Source of the DNA: Neobacillus citreus
Lineage (GTDB): Bacteria; Bacillota; Bacilli; Bacillales; Cytobacillaceae
DNA length: 64,000 nt
Assembly: GCF_018343545.2 (NCBI RefSeq)
Contig: NZ_JAGYPE020000009.1
Coordinates: forward strand, 1-64,000
Direction: 5' to 3'
Positions 35,936-45,049 of the stretch are shown here, piece after piece. The number at the start of each line of letters is the position of its first letter. The stretch's first letter is position 1. Position numbers and translations under genes: made by a program. The notes beneath the pieces were generated by a model that worked only from the letters and a program-made list of their open reading frames with translations, was not told the DNA's origin and did no database searches.

Positions 35936-37873
35936 TTAAGACATCACTTTAATAAAAGGAACAATTACTTCCTCTATACTAATACCTCCATGGCTCATGA
36001 TCGTCTCGCCACGATTTACAAATGCGGCATCGTCCTTAGCTAATAGTACATGATAATGTCCTGGTAAGCCAACATCATTCCATTTTAATGTTTGATCATA
36101 TTTATCTGAGGCATAGTCCCTTAATTGTGTTGAATCATAAATTCTGACACGTTCTCCCTTTGTTTCAGCAAGAACACCTTCAGAAATACGTCCAATCCCA
36201 ACGCTCTCCCTATTCCCATGATCTGCAGTTATGTAGATAGTGAATCCTACTTCCTGCAGGTCCTTAATCAAACAATATAGATAGTTGGTTTCTAACCATA
36301 TCCTTAACTCAGAAGACACACTTCGTGCTCCTTGTATGGAACCATGTAACATACGATCTACAATATCAATAACAGCACCATACACTCTTACATTTGGTTG
36401 ATGTAATGGCAAAATATTTTCCTTTTCATATTTCTCCTGACCAAGACCCCTCTGATAAGAAATATTTTTACGTGGTACGCCTTGATCCTCCCAAAAAGTA
36501 TTCCATAATACCGATTCCTTGTTAGTAGTAGAAATAGAGTTAGCAAAATAAAATGGCTTCATTCCTGAAAAAATAGATTGACGTGACACCGATGTTAAGG
36601 TCGGCACCCAAGCAAAAACTCCATTTTCCTCAAAAGATAACCCCTGTCGAATTAGTTCCTCACGTATCTGAGCCCACTGAACAAATCCCATTCCATCCAT
36701 CACTAGTAAGGCTAACTTATTTTCCTCTTGTGCTGCTAAATAATGAGAAATATGATGAACCATCTTTGGCAATGGCAGATGCGGTAAGGTACTAAGCAAT
36801 CCATAATGCTGCAACATCCATTTTTCAAATGGCTTATTCATTTGATCAGAAATCTCAGCTGCTTCTTGAGTAAATGTCCCCGTTACTATAGCTCGATGTT
36901 TAAACTGTCCGTATAATTCGGCATATTTAATCCATTCTTTATAACGGTAATCATTGATAGTCGACTCTTTTAAACGTTGATATAAATGTTCTAACTGAAT
37001 TTTTTCAGTTCTTGTCGTATCAATCTTCATTCCAACATGCATCCAAGCAGGTAAATCGTTATCTGGAAGACCCTCTACTGGCTGAAGTAAGCCCTCCACA
37101 AACAAATTATCCAGTATGCCTTTCATATAAGGATTGGTGAAAGGATGAGCTTCATAATACGATTCATCCTCAATCGCAACTCCACTTTGAGTCACTGCTA
37201 AATTATGAACTTGATGTACAAAAGTATCCCATTCTGCTCCCAGATAGTTATAGAAAAATGAAGATGAGAAAACAAGCTCTTGAATCGGCATCTCTGCCAA
37301 GTCGCTCTTCTGTATAAGTACACTCACAATATATTCTTTCACAACATCAGGAATAGAATCTAATTCGTAATGAATCGTTAGCAGCAGCTTCCAAAGCTCA
37401 GCACGTGTATACACTAAATCATACGGAAGCTTATAGATATGCTTCGTTAGAAAATCTAGCGTATCTTTATTAGAAGAAGAGCCTTGATACCGCTCATGTG
37501 CGGCATACAAGGCATCAAATACTTCTACATCAAGCTGTCTAATAATCTGTGTCGAAAACTTTGAGAAGATGTTGGCTAAATCAAGTTGAACCCTCTGACC
37601 AGTCTGCAGTAAGTCGTAGGAAAACACATGATAAACTTGCCCCTCCGCTCTTACAAGCAGACAACCATCTCTCCGTTCAATTCTAGTCCGATATTCATGC
37701 TCGAATTCATAACGAAACAGAATGCTATCACTAAAATTGACGACTTGTATATTCTCTTCATTTAACCTGGTTAAAATCATCTCATCTAACAGCAATTGAT
37801 CACGATCAAGAACAAGATACAAAGGATTGTTTTGATTAAATTGTCTTAACACTTGATCTCGCCAATTCGTCAT
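35936..37873 (-). CDS. pglZ: BREX alkaline-phosphatase-fold protein PglZ
   Basis: A 645-residue protein with the PglZ domain in its C-terminal half: KLALLVMDGMGFVQW (metal-binding Asp, about 387-401), VPTLTSVSRQSIFSGM (Ser/Thr nucleophile region, about 425-440), ITADHGNRESVG (about 552-563) and a final GLPGHYHVLL/SHGGISIEEVIVPF. PglZ is present in every BREX type and belongs to the alkaline phosphatase superfamily; its substrate in defence is not settled. It overlaps neither neighbour and sits 18-22 nt from each, consistent with one transcript. Confidence 0.9.
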   Translation of the reverse strand: MTNWRDQVLRQFNQNNPLYLVLDRDQLLLDEMILTRLNEENIQVVNFSDSILFRYEFEHEYRTRIERRDGCLLVRAEGQVYHVFSYDLLQTGQRVQLDLANIFSKFSTQIIRQLDVEVFDALYAAHERYQGSSSNKDTLDFLTKHIYKLPYDLVYTRAELWKLLLTIHYELDSIPDVVKEYIVSVLIQKSDLAEMPIQELVFSSSFFYNYLGAEWDTFVHQVHNLAVTQSGVAIEDESYYEAHPFTNPYMKGILDNLFVEGLLQPVEGLPDNDLPAWMHVGMKIDTTRTEKIQLEHLYQRLKESTINDYRYKEWIKYAELYGQFKHRAIVTGTFTQEAAEISDQMNKPFEKWMLQHYGLLSTLPHLPLPKMVHHISHYLAAQEENKLALLVMDGMGFVQWAQIREELIRQGLSFEENGVFAWVPTLTSVSRQSIFSGMKPFYFANSISTTNKESVLWNTFWEDQGVPRKNISYQRGLGQEKYEKENILPLHQPNVRVYGAVIDIVDRMLHGSIQGARSVSSELRIWLETNYLYCLIKDLQEVGFTIYITADHGNRESVGIGRISEGVLAETKGERVRIYDSTQLRDYASDKYDQTLKWNDVGLPGHYHVLLAKDDAAFVNRGETIMSHGGISIEEVIVPFIKVMS

Positions 37874-37895
37874 CTCTTTTCCCCTTGTCTTTGGC

Positions 37896-40712
37896 TTATA
37901 GTCCTAGCCTGATTTGAGCATTATCGTAATACATAAGCAGCTTATCATCCTCTTGAATCACACTTTCAGGAAGACGATCACCAACTGTCACAATTTTTTG
38001 GTAATCCTTATCGCTCCATGCCTTTTTAAATCCAGCTCGAATTGCTTCTGTACGGAATTGTTTCAGCTTTTTCTTACTTTTTTCAAGCTCTTCAATATAA
38101 CCTTCAAATTCACGTAACAGTGATTTCTCACGCAACTTCTCCAAATCTGCTTGCTTGTTTGGATCAGGAACATACCAGCGATTCAATGCCTTTTCTTTCA
38201 ACTTTGCATCATCATTTTCTAAGCCGCGTAAATCTTTATAGTTTTTACGAAGATAGCTTGCAATTTGATCAGGAACGGAAGCTTCACCATCATAGCGAAG
38301 GAAATTTTGATATAGTAAGTCATCCAACTCCGGTAACATTTCATGTTTTGCAATGTGTTGAATCTCCTTCATAAAGCTTGGATGTAAGTCCTGACGAGTC
38401 TGTGGTTTTTTCAATAATTGCTGACGTATCCATTCAATTGCACTTGTTTCATCGGAAACAAATAAACTCATTTGGGCAAATTCTTTTACTAGAATTCGTT
38501 TCTTATCATATTCTGCAACCTGCTTCTCTAAAAACGCCATACCATCTCTCATCGGAAATCGCTGGGCAACACCTACCTGGAATTCTCCAGAAGAAATCGG
38601 AACAGGTAATCCATTTTGTACATGATATGCAACCATTCGGTCGAATAAAATACGCGGTGTGCGCTCCGATATTATTTGAGCTTCTCCTTTAATACCAATA
38701 AATACAGGTAATTGTTCTAAATGTTGTTTGACAAATGTCCAAGCTGATTCTTCCGTGTTTTGTTCCTGTTTCATTTTTTCAATATTTTCTTTTCTTGGTT
38801 TATAGGCTGATATAACTAAATCTTGTTTTACTGCAGTTGTTGAGGTAACTGCTTTAAAGCTGCCAAACTTTTTATCTAACGCTGAAACATTTGCAATAAT
38901 AAATCCTGCTTTTTGTATCGATTCCTGAATGGAATTCCAAACGGTTGCTTGGGAATTGCTAAACTCAACAGTCATCCAATGGCCTGGTTTAATCACCCGA
39001 TAATATTCTTTAAATGCCATTTCCATTAAATGCTGATAATCTTGTAATTCTTTTTGTTGTACATTATTTACAATAGCTTCAGATTGATTATTGGTTTGAA
39101 CTCTTAGCCACGATTCCCAAATGAAATTAAGCTCTGAATACATTAGATTACTACCAAAAGGCGGATCCGTAAAAATATAATCAACAGAATTGTCATTTAC
39201 AGATAAAGAAGTTGCTGATCCACACCCAATTGCTGAGAGATGATGGCAATTATAGGAGGCTTTTTTTATATCTCGTAGTTTCCTTGGTAAAACATCGAAT
39301 ATAGATAACTCCACATTTAAAGAAGAAACAAAAAGTGTTCCAGGTAATCCTGGCGTGCCTCCTGGCTTAACAGGTTGATATCGTCTCATTTTATTAACAT
39401 GAATATGAATAGATGACAAAATAAACAGTAATTCCGTATGCATGTTTGATTGTTTCAATTTATGGAAAAATGCTGCTAACGTGACTAAATTACGCTTAGT
39501 GTAAAAATGATGAACATGGGTATAACCATGACTTTTTAATGGCTGTGCTGTATTGTAACCTTTAGGCATTAAATTTGTTGGATACCAATATGGAGAAACA
39601 ATAGAATGTAATTCATCAATTAATTCTAAATCCAAGGCATCAGGTTTTTTATTAAATCTTTTCTTATTAAAAGTATAATTAATTAAAACAGGTACTTGTT
39701 TGGCAAGTTGTATAACCTCGTTAGCTTTATTATCAAAACTACTTTCATACACTCGATTCAGACTTCTTTTTGATAAATTAATCTTGCAATAAGGACAGTC
39801 AAAGTTATCTTTTACTTTCCCAGTAGTGTCTTCTACAGCTACTTCAAAAAAAACTAACTCTGACTGACAATTTGAACAAAGAAAAACATCGCTCCAAATG
39901 ATATAATTAATGATTCCCTTCTTCTTTGCTTCAACCTTATGCTCTATATCTTCGGGAACATGGGCAGTTTCATAATATTTTTTTAATTCAAGAAAGACTT
40001 CATCCATTATTTTTTTCATTTCTAATTCAACAACATCAAAATTTTTCATATTTAGGTTATAATTCTTGCTAATGAATGAAGCTGTAGGGGATAAATCATT
40101 TAGAATGGTCTTCCTACTTCCTAGTTCAGAAATACAATTTTTTTCTTCGTCATAGATTAGGTTATGATTATCTATGTAAAGACCTAAATCCTGAATGGCT
40201 TCTTTATCACCACATAATTGTGAAGCCACTCCAGTCATTCCTGTTCCCGAAAAACCATCTAGTATAATATCTCCTGGATTCGTGTAATTTAACATGTATC
40301 GCATAATTGCCTTGTGTGGTACTTTAGTATGGTAACTATGAGCATAATAAATCGGATCATTTTTCCCCTCTGTAACATCCGCAGCAAATGGCTCACGATT
40401 ATACTCTTCATCCGTCTTCTTACCATACATTTCAACTTTTTCTTGTTCCCATTCTTCAATAAAATCATTAATCCATGGATTGGGACATGCTGTATAATAC
40501 GGCGGGTCCGACAACGCAATAATATCTTCATCATTCCCGATTGGAAATCCTTCGATATCCCTTAGTTCTGGCAGCTTCTTTCTCAATTCATTTTGGAAAT
40601 ACAATTTCCGCTCTTCATCGTTCTTAAAAGTCATACCCAAACAGACAACTGGTTGGTTGTCTGCCTGAGCACTTTCAATCATAAACGAAAGCTGGTCTGT
40701 TTCTTTTGTCAT
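37896..40712 (-). CDS. pglX: BREX adenine-specific DNA methyltransferase PglX (type 3 form)
   Basis: A 938-residue N6-adenine methyltransferase. An N-terminal SDPPYYTACPNPWINDF (about 67-83) precedes the SAM site DIILDGFSGTGMTG (about 147-160); a zinc knuckle pair CSNCQ/CPYCK lies near 285-310; the catalytic motif IV FTDPPFGSNLMYSE lies near 512-525; and KPGHWMTVEFSNS follows. This DUF1156-like arrangement is that of the PglXI enzymes in type 3 BREX. In BREX the methylase marks one strand of a non-palindromic host motif so that unmarked phage DNA is excluded. Confidence 0.87.
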   Translation of the reverse strand: MTKETDQLSFMIESAQADNQPVVCLGMTFKNDEERKLYFQNELRKKLPELRDIEGFPIGNDEDIIALSDPPYYTACPNPWINDFIEEWEQEKVEMYGKKTDEEYNREPFAADVTEGKNDPIYYAHSYHTKVPHKAIMRYMLNYTNPGDIILDGFSGTGMTGVASQLCGDKEAIQDLGLYIDNHNLIYDEEKNCISELGSRKTILNDLSPTASFISKNYNLNMKNFDVVELEMKKIMDEVFLELKKYYETAHVPEDIEHKVEAKKKGIINYIIWSDVFLCSNCQSELVFFEVAVEDTTGKVKDNFDCPYCKINLSKRSLNRVYESSFDNKANEVIQLAKQVPVLINYTFNKKRFNKKPDALDLELIDELHSIVSPYWYPTNLMPKGYNTAQPLKSHGYTHVHHFYTKRNLVTLAAFFHKLKQSNMHTELLFILSSIHIHVNKMRRYQPVKPGGTPGLPGTLFVSSLNVELSIFDVLPRKLRDIKKASYNCHHLSAIGCGSATSLSVNDNSVDYIFTDPPFGSNLMYSELNFIWESWLRVQTNNQSEAIVNNVQQKELQDYQHLMEMAFKEYYRVIKPGHWMTVEFSNSQATVWNSIQESIQKAGFIIANVSALDKKFGSFKAVTSTTAVKQDLVISAYKPRKENIEKMKQEQNTEESAWTFVKQHLEQLPVFIGIKGEAQIISERTPRILFDRMVAYHVQNGLPVPISSGEFQVGVAQRFPMRDGMAFLEKQVAEYDKKRILVKEFAQMSLFVSDETSAIEWIRQQLLKKPQTRQDLHPSFMKEIQHIAKHEMLPELDDLLYQNFLRYDGEASVPDQIASYLRKNYKDLRGLENDDAKLKEKALNRWYVPDPNKQADLEKLREKSLLREFEGYIEELEKSKKKLKQFRTEAIRAGFKKAWSDKDYQKIVTVGDRLPESVIQEDDKLLMYYDNAQIRLGL

Positions 40713-40728
40713 TACACTTTACACCTCA

Positions 40729-43700
40729 TTATTTTTTCAACATCACACGTATACGGTTTGTCGCTTGATTCCCTATCGTTTCTTGAATCATTGCCTCAAA
40801 TCGTTTACGAAGTTCTTCTACTGTCAAAGGACTTCCATTTGCCATCATGTTGGTAATTTGGTCCATTGTTATTTCTACTTTATTAATCCCTTTTAAAAGG
40901 TCGTTGATTGCTTGAATCAAACGTAAGTCAATCGGCATTGTAAAAGACTGCTGTGCGATGAATTGTTGTACGAGCTCCTGCTGCTCTGGTCTTATTAATG
41001 CGATGTTTTCCTTAACTGATGGATCATTAAAATTATTTAACAGCGTATTGGTCCAGTTATTTAGCAATTCACCTAATTCATCTTCCAATGTCTCAAGCTT
41101 AAACTGATTGATAGCTGTTTCTTCCTTTGGTCTAAACTTACAATGCGGACATGTCGCTGTATGTTGTAAATCTTCACGTTTCAATTGATAGCAGACTCGT
41201 AAAGAATCCATCTTGTTTTGCCAATTCGCTAATACCTGGCTAGGAAGAATTTCAATTTTTTGTGCTATTTCCCTTAAAGCTTTTAAACGCTGATCATTTA
41301 AAAGACTACTTTTCTTCATATCTTCTGTAGCATTAAGTCTAGACTTATCATGAAGTTCCATATATAAACGAATATATTCTTCTTTTAAGCCTTCAATAGC
41401 TCGAACTTCATTACTATAGTCTCGTCCTTCTTTTAGTGCAACTGAAAGGTCATATAACGCGGTTTCAACTTTCTCATTCCATTCATGGTTTCGATCTAAA
41501 TGCAGCTTCGCTTGAGCAAGATAATTCGCCACATTTGTATATTCTTTAACCTTCGCTTCTAGTCCTTCTAATTTATCTAGTGCATGTATATGATCAGCTT
41601 GGGCTTGAATATCACCTGCTGAAAATTTAAGATTATGCAATTTAGCTGGTGTATCATACCGCTGAATGCCTTCTAAAAACTCTTTCAGTTCCTCTAAATG
41701 CTGTACATACTCTTGGACTTCTGTTGTCGTAAACAAAGTTCCATCCCAAATTGGTAAACCTGTACGAATCGTTGGAATCATGCGGACTACTTTCTGAACT
41801 TTATCACGAGCATATCCAACAACTAAACGTATACCATGTGTTAAGTTTACCTCCTCAAGATTTGGAATCTGCACATTGAATAGATTAAACAGTGCATTGA
41901 TTGCCGCAACAGGAAGTCCACTTGGTTTTTTTACATGACTAAAGTATGTAAGGTGGCCTAGTGGTACTCGAGAAAATTCTGCAAAGTTCATAGCATCATA
42001 CGATTTTCCATTTACAGTAACCACTAGTTCCCCACCGTATACTAAAGCAGCAAGTACAACGACGAATAACTCGGGTTCCATTTTATATTGAATGGTATAT
42101 CGAACATCTTCTGTACCTTTAATGGTAACCGTTTCTAGTAATTCATTTACATTTAAAACTTGTCCATGTTCTTTCTTATCTAACTCATCGAGTACCCATC
42201 TAGCGTAGCCAGACTGACGGACATTTAACTTGCCGTTTTGATCAAGTAGGACTAATCCGTCTAATATTGCAGTTCCCTGTCTCGTTTCTTTACCCGAAAT
42301 TTGTTGCAATGCATCTGACACATATGTCGGCAAGTTTTCCTTATTTAAATAAGTAGTTTGTAGCTTTCTAAATGTTGGATAATCGGGATACTTTTCTTCA
42401 AACCAATCTGTAAGTAAGCCTTCAGAAACAGAGTTTACAATTTCAATGACAGTCGCATTGGGTTGAAGGAATATGCCAAATTCTAATATGTTGGCAGTTT
42501 TTCCACGATAAGTAATATCAAAAACATGCACGAAATTTTCACTTAACCAAGTAACAAGCTTTTTAAAGAAAGAAGCAGATTTTGACTCATATAATCGTTT
42601 TGTAGCAGATGTAGCTGAAATCTCCATCTCTCTTGCACCCGCATATAGCTTCAATAAATGTACAAATTGTTCATCCTTAGCAGAAAGGGTAAAGAACACT
42701 TCATCCGATTTTTGTTCATCTTTGAATTTCATTACACTAAATGGCTTTAGCATGTAAATATAGAAGTCCCTCTCTGGTTGTGCTGTTGAGCGTTCATTTG
42801 GAGCTCCAAAGAATAAATAACCTTGACGGGTTACTTTATGTGCTTCCCATGGGAGATTGTGCTTCCAAATTTTATATCCTGTCACGTATGTGTTTTCCGC
42901 TACTTGTGTTGCTTGCTTAAGTACTTCATAGTAATAGCTATCCAACTTATCGTCTTCAATCGTTTCTGCCTTTTGCTCAATCAAATCATCAACAGCAATA
43001 TCTTTTTTCAAATCTAAAAAATACTGTCCATTGCTTTCATTCGTAGAGATGTACTGGAAACTAACTGTTTTTAAAATCTCACGCAATGCAGCCTCAACTG
43101 TTGTTTTCAGAAATTCTGACGGATTATCATCTTCTAGCAGCATGTCCAAGCTCATTGTAGAGTATAAAAACAAATCATCACGCAGCTCATCAGGAGTCAA
43201 GCCGACCTTGTCAAAAATATCACTTGTTGCCAGACGATATACAGCTAATGCGTTAACAATTCGAATAGCCATTGGTTGATACATTTTTTTGGTAAAAGCA
43301 TTTTGAATACGATCCTTCAAAATACGGGATTTGTCTAGGACTTCACGGATATCTGGATTACTTTTATATGAAGGGTCTTCCTCAATAAATTTCCAATAGC
43401 TGTCGTAAGAAATTAGACCCGGTGCTCCCTCTGGAACATTTTCTTCAAGTATTCTTTTAATTTCACTACTTATCGTTTTTAATGCCACCCGCTTCTCAGC
43501 CACGTTTACCTTTTCAAAAGTAGATAAGTATGCGGGATGAATAGGAAATAGATTTACATATGTATCTAAATCTTCATTTAAACGATGATACAAAGAAGTA
43601 AATTGACTTAAGTGTTCTCTTATTAAAGCTTTCTGTTTTTCATCCTTCTTAAGCAATCGCTGCGATACAACGTAGGCGATATCCTCTCGAACGATACGAA

Positions 43701-44430
43701 CTTGTTCAAAACGCTCTTTTACACGACGAAGTGAATCAGCCACGAAACTAAACTTCGGATTGTCAAACAGCATTTCTTGAATACCCGCAATAAAACGTAA
43801 ACGTGTCTTGCTGCAAACTTCTCCGACTTCGCGCAAGAACCCAAGATCCAATGTCAATTCCTGTTCTTTACGACTTCTTAAGTAATCTAAAAGCTCATCC
43901 ACTACAAGTAAGAGCCCCTGTTCAGGATATACTTCATGGAACAGTCCTATCATTTCTGTTAACGAATCTTTGTTGTTCCGCACTTGGTCTACAGGGGGAA
44001 ACTTAAAATCCACTCCCATATCATAAAGACCTTCTTCTATTGCCTCACACAAGATATCACGTAAAGAAGTACGAACACTGCCAATTTCTGTACGAATGAC
44101 TTTGAATTGTCCTTCAATCTCCTTGGCCTTTTTAGCAACTCGTTCATCTTGAATATGATTACTTGCATCTTCTAACTCTGCAATTGTTGAAATGACACTC
44201 ATTAAATGCGATTTACCTGTTCCATAGTTACCGACAATAAACAATCCTTTATTGTCAACTTGTCGATGGAATTGAAGTTGTTCTATAACTGCTTCGTCTA
44301 GCTGTTCAGACATTCTTTCTGAAATAACATATGTATCAATTAAGTGAAATGCTCGTTCCTTATCATTTGCATCTGTTAACTGAATTACCGACTCAATTGG
44401 TTCAAACTGGACTAGATCACGATATTTCAT
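40729..44430 (-). CDS. brxC: BREX P-loop ATPase BrxC
   Basis: A 1233-residue ATPase. Walker A is FIVGNYGTGKSHLMSV (about 61-76), Walker B GLLLVVDELLDYL (about 164-176), and a C-terminal zinc knuckle CPHCKF lies near 1095. Large central and coiled-coil regions follow. It is the biggest gene of the operon, as in BREX generally, and starts 18 nt after brxF. BrxC/PglY proteins are large AAA+-like ATPases needed for both methylation and exclusion. Confidence 0.9.
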   Translation of the reverse strand: MKYRDLVQFEPIESVIQLTDANDKERAFHLIDTYVISERMSEQLDEAVIEQLQFHRQVDNKGLFIVGNYGTGKSHLMSVISTIAELEDASNHIQDERVAKKAKEIEGQFKVIRTEIGSVRTSLRDILCEAIEEGLYDMGVDFKFPPVDQVRNNKDSLTEMIGLFHEVYPEQGLLLVVDELLDYLRSRKEQELTLDLGFLREVGEVCSKTRLRFIAGIQEMLFDNPKFSFVADSLRRVKERFEQVRIVREDIAYVVSQRLLKKDEKQKALIREHLSQFTSLYHRLNEDLDTYVNLFPIHPAYLSTFEKVNVAEKRVALKTISSEIKRILEENVPEGAPGLISYDSYWKFIEEDPSYKSNPDIREVLDKSRILKDRIQNAFTKKMYQPMAIRIVNALAVYRLATSDIFDKVGLTPDELRDDLFLYSTMSLDMLLEDDNPSEFLKTTVEAALREILKTVSFQYISTNESNGQYFLDLKKDIAVDDLIEQKAETIEDDKLDSYYYEVLKQATQVAENTYVTGYKIWKHNLPWEAHKVTRQGYLFFGAPNERSTAQPERDFYIYMLKPFSVMKFKDEQKSDEVFFTLSAKDEQFVHLLKLYAGAREMEISATSATKRLYESKSASFFKKLVTWLSENFVHVFDITYRGKTANILEFGIFLQPNATVIEIVNSVSEGLLTDWFEEKYPDYPTFRKLQTTYLNKENLPTYVSDALQQISGKETRQGTAILDGLVLLDQNGKLNVRQSGYARWVLDELDKKEHGQVLNVNELLETVTIKGTEDVRYTIQYKMEPELFVVVLAALVYGGELVVTVNGKSYDAMNFAEFSRVPLGHLTYFSHVKKPSGLPVAAINALFNLFNVQIPNLEEVNLTHGIRLVVGYARDKVQKVVRMIPTIRTGLPIWDGTLFTTTEVQEYVQHLEELKEFLEGIQRYDTPAKLHNLKFSAGDIQAQADHIHALDKLEGLEAKVKEYTNVANYLAQAKLHLDRNHEWNEKVETALYDLSVALKEGRDYSNEVRAIEGLKEEYIRLYMELHDKSRLNATEDMKKSSLLNDQRLKALREIAQKIEILPSQVLANWQNKMDSLRVCYQLKREDLQHTATCPHCKFRPKEETAINQFKLETLEDELGELLNNWTNTLLNNFNDPSVKENIALIRPEQQELVQQFIAQQSFTMPIDLRLIQAINDLLKGINKVEITMDQITNMMANGSPLTVEELRKRFEAMIQETIGNQATNRIRVMLKK

Positions 44431-44448
44431 TTATTTCTTCCCCCTTTA

Positions 44449-44901
44449 TTACTTCACTACGATTCCGTCGAATTCTTTGCACTCATAATATTCAGGATGC
44501 CCGGGAACGGCATACACAAAACGGTTACCGTCGTAACTGCCTTTCCAAGAAACGACCAGCGTATAGTTCCTGCTAAAAGACTGCAAAAGTTGAATGACAT
44601 CTTGTTTTAACGTCGGATCAAACAATACCTCAATATGCTCCAAGCAAAGTGTGATGCTACCCGCATTTCTTAAGACTTCACTTAGTAGGTGATGAACTCT
44701 GCCGGCCATCCGTTTATTTGGATACTCTTTTAATTTCTCACTTAGCAACAAGCTTATATTTAGAAACGGTATTCCTAAACTTTCAGCAGTTTTTTTAACA
44801 GCGTTTCCCTTTGGATTCTCACAAACCAAAATCATTTTATAATATTTAGATGAGATACTTTCTAACTCATATTCGATCTTTCTCACCAGATCCGTACTCA
44901 T
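44449..44901 (-). CDS. brxF: BREX-3 P-loop-like small protein BrxF
   Basis: A 150-residue protein, first gene of the operon. YKMILVCENPKGNAVKKTAE near residues 22-41 is a degraded P-loop-like turn, ITLCLEHIEVLF (about 83-94) a Walker B-like strand, and SRNYTLVVSWKG (about 109-120) the next strand, an ASCE-like mini-ATPase. Its size and place before brxC match BrxF, a component particular to type 3 BREX. GTAGGTG lies just upstream of the ATG. A hairpin terminator separates it from the pPIWI-RE operon, so BREX likely has its own promoter. Confidence 0.8.
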   Translation of the reverse strand: MSTDLVRKIEYELESISSKYYKMILVCENPKGNAVKKTAESLGIPFLNISLLLSEKLKEYPNKRMAGRVHHLLSEVLRNAGSITLCLEHIEVLFDPTLKQDVIQLLQSFSRNYTLVVSWKGSYDGNRFVYAVPGHPEYYECKEFDGIVVK

Positions 44902-45008
44902 AGTAACACCTACAAATTTTAGTTCTTTAGTTTCATTCTACATAATTTAAGTGTATTTTTGAATTGTTTTCCAATAAAAATGATAACTAGGGAACTAAAA
45001 TGGGAAAA

Positions 45009-45024
45009 GCACCAAGCTTGGTGC
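45009..45024 (-). terminator. Terminator of the pPIWI-RE operon
   Basis: GCACCAAGCTTGGTGC is a perfect 16-bp palindrome; on the minus strand it is followed by TTTTCCC. It separates the pPIWI-RE operon from brxF. Confidence 0.75.
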
Positions 45025-45049
45025 CTCTTCCTCTTGATTAATATTAATG

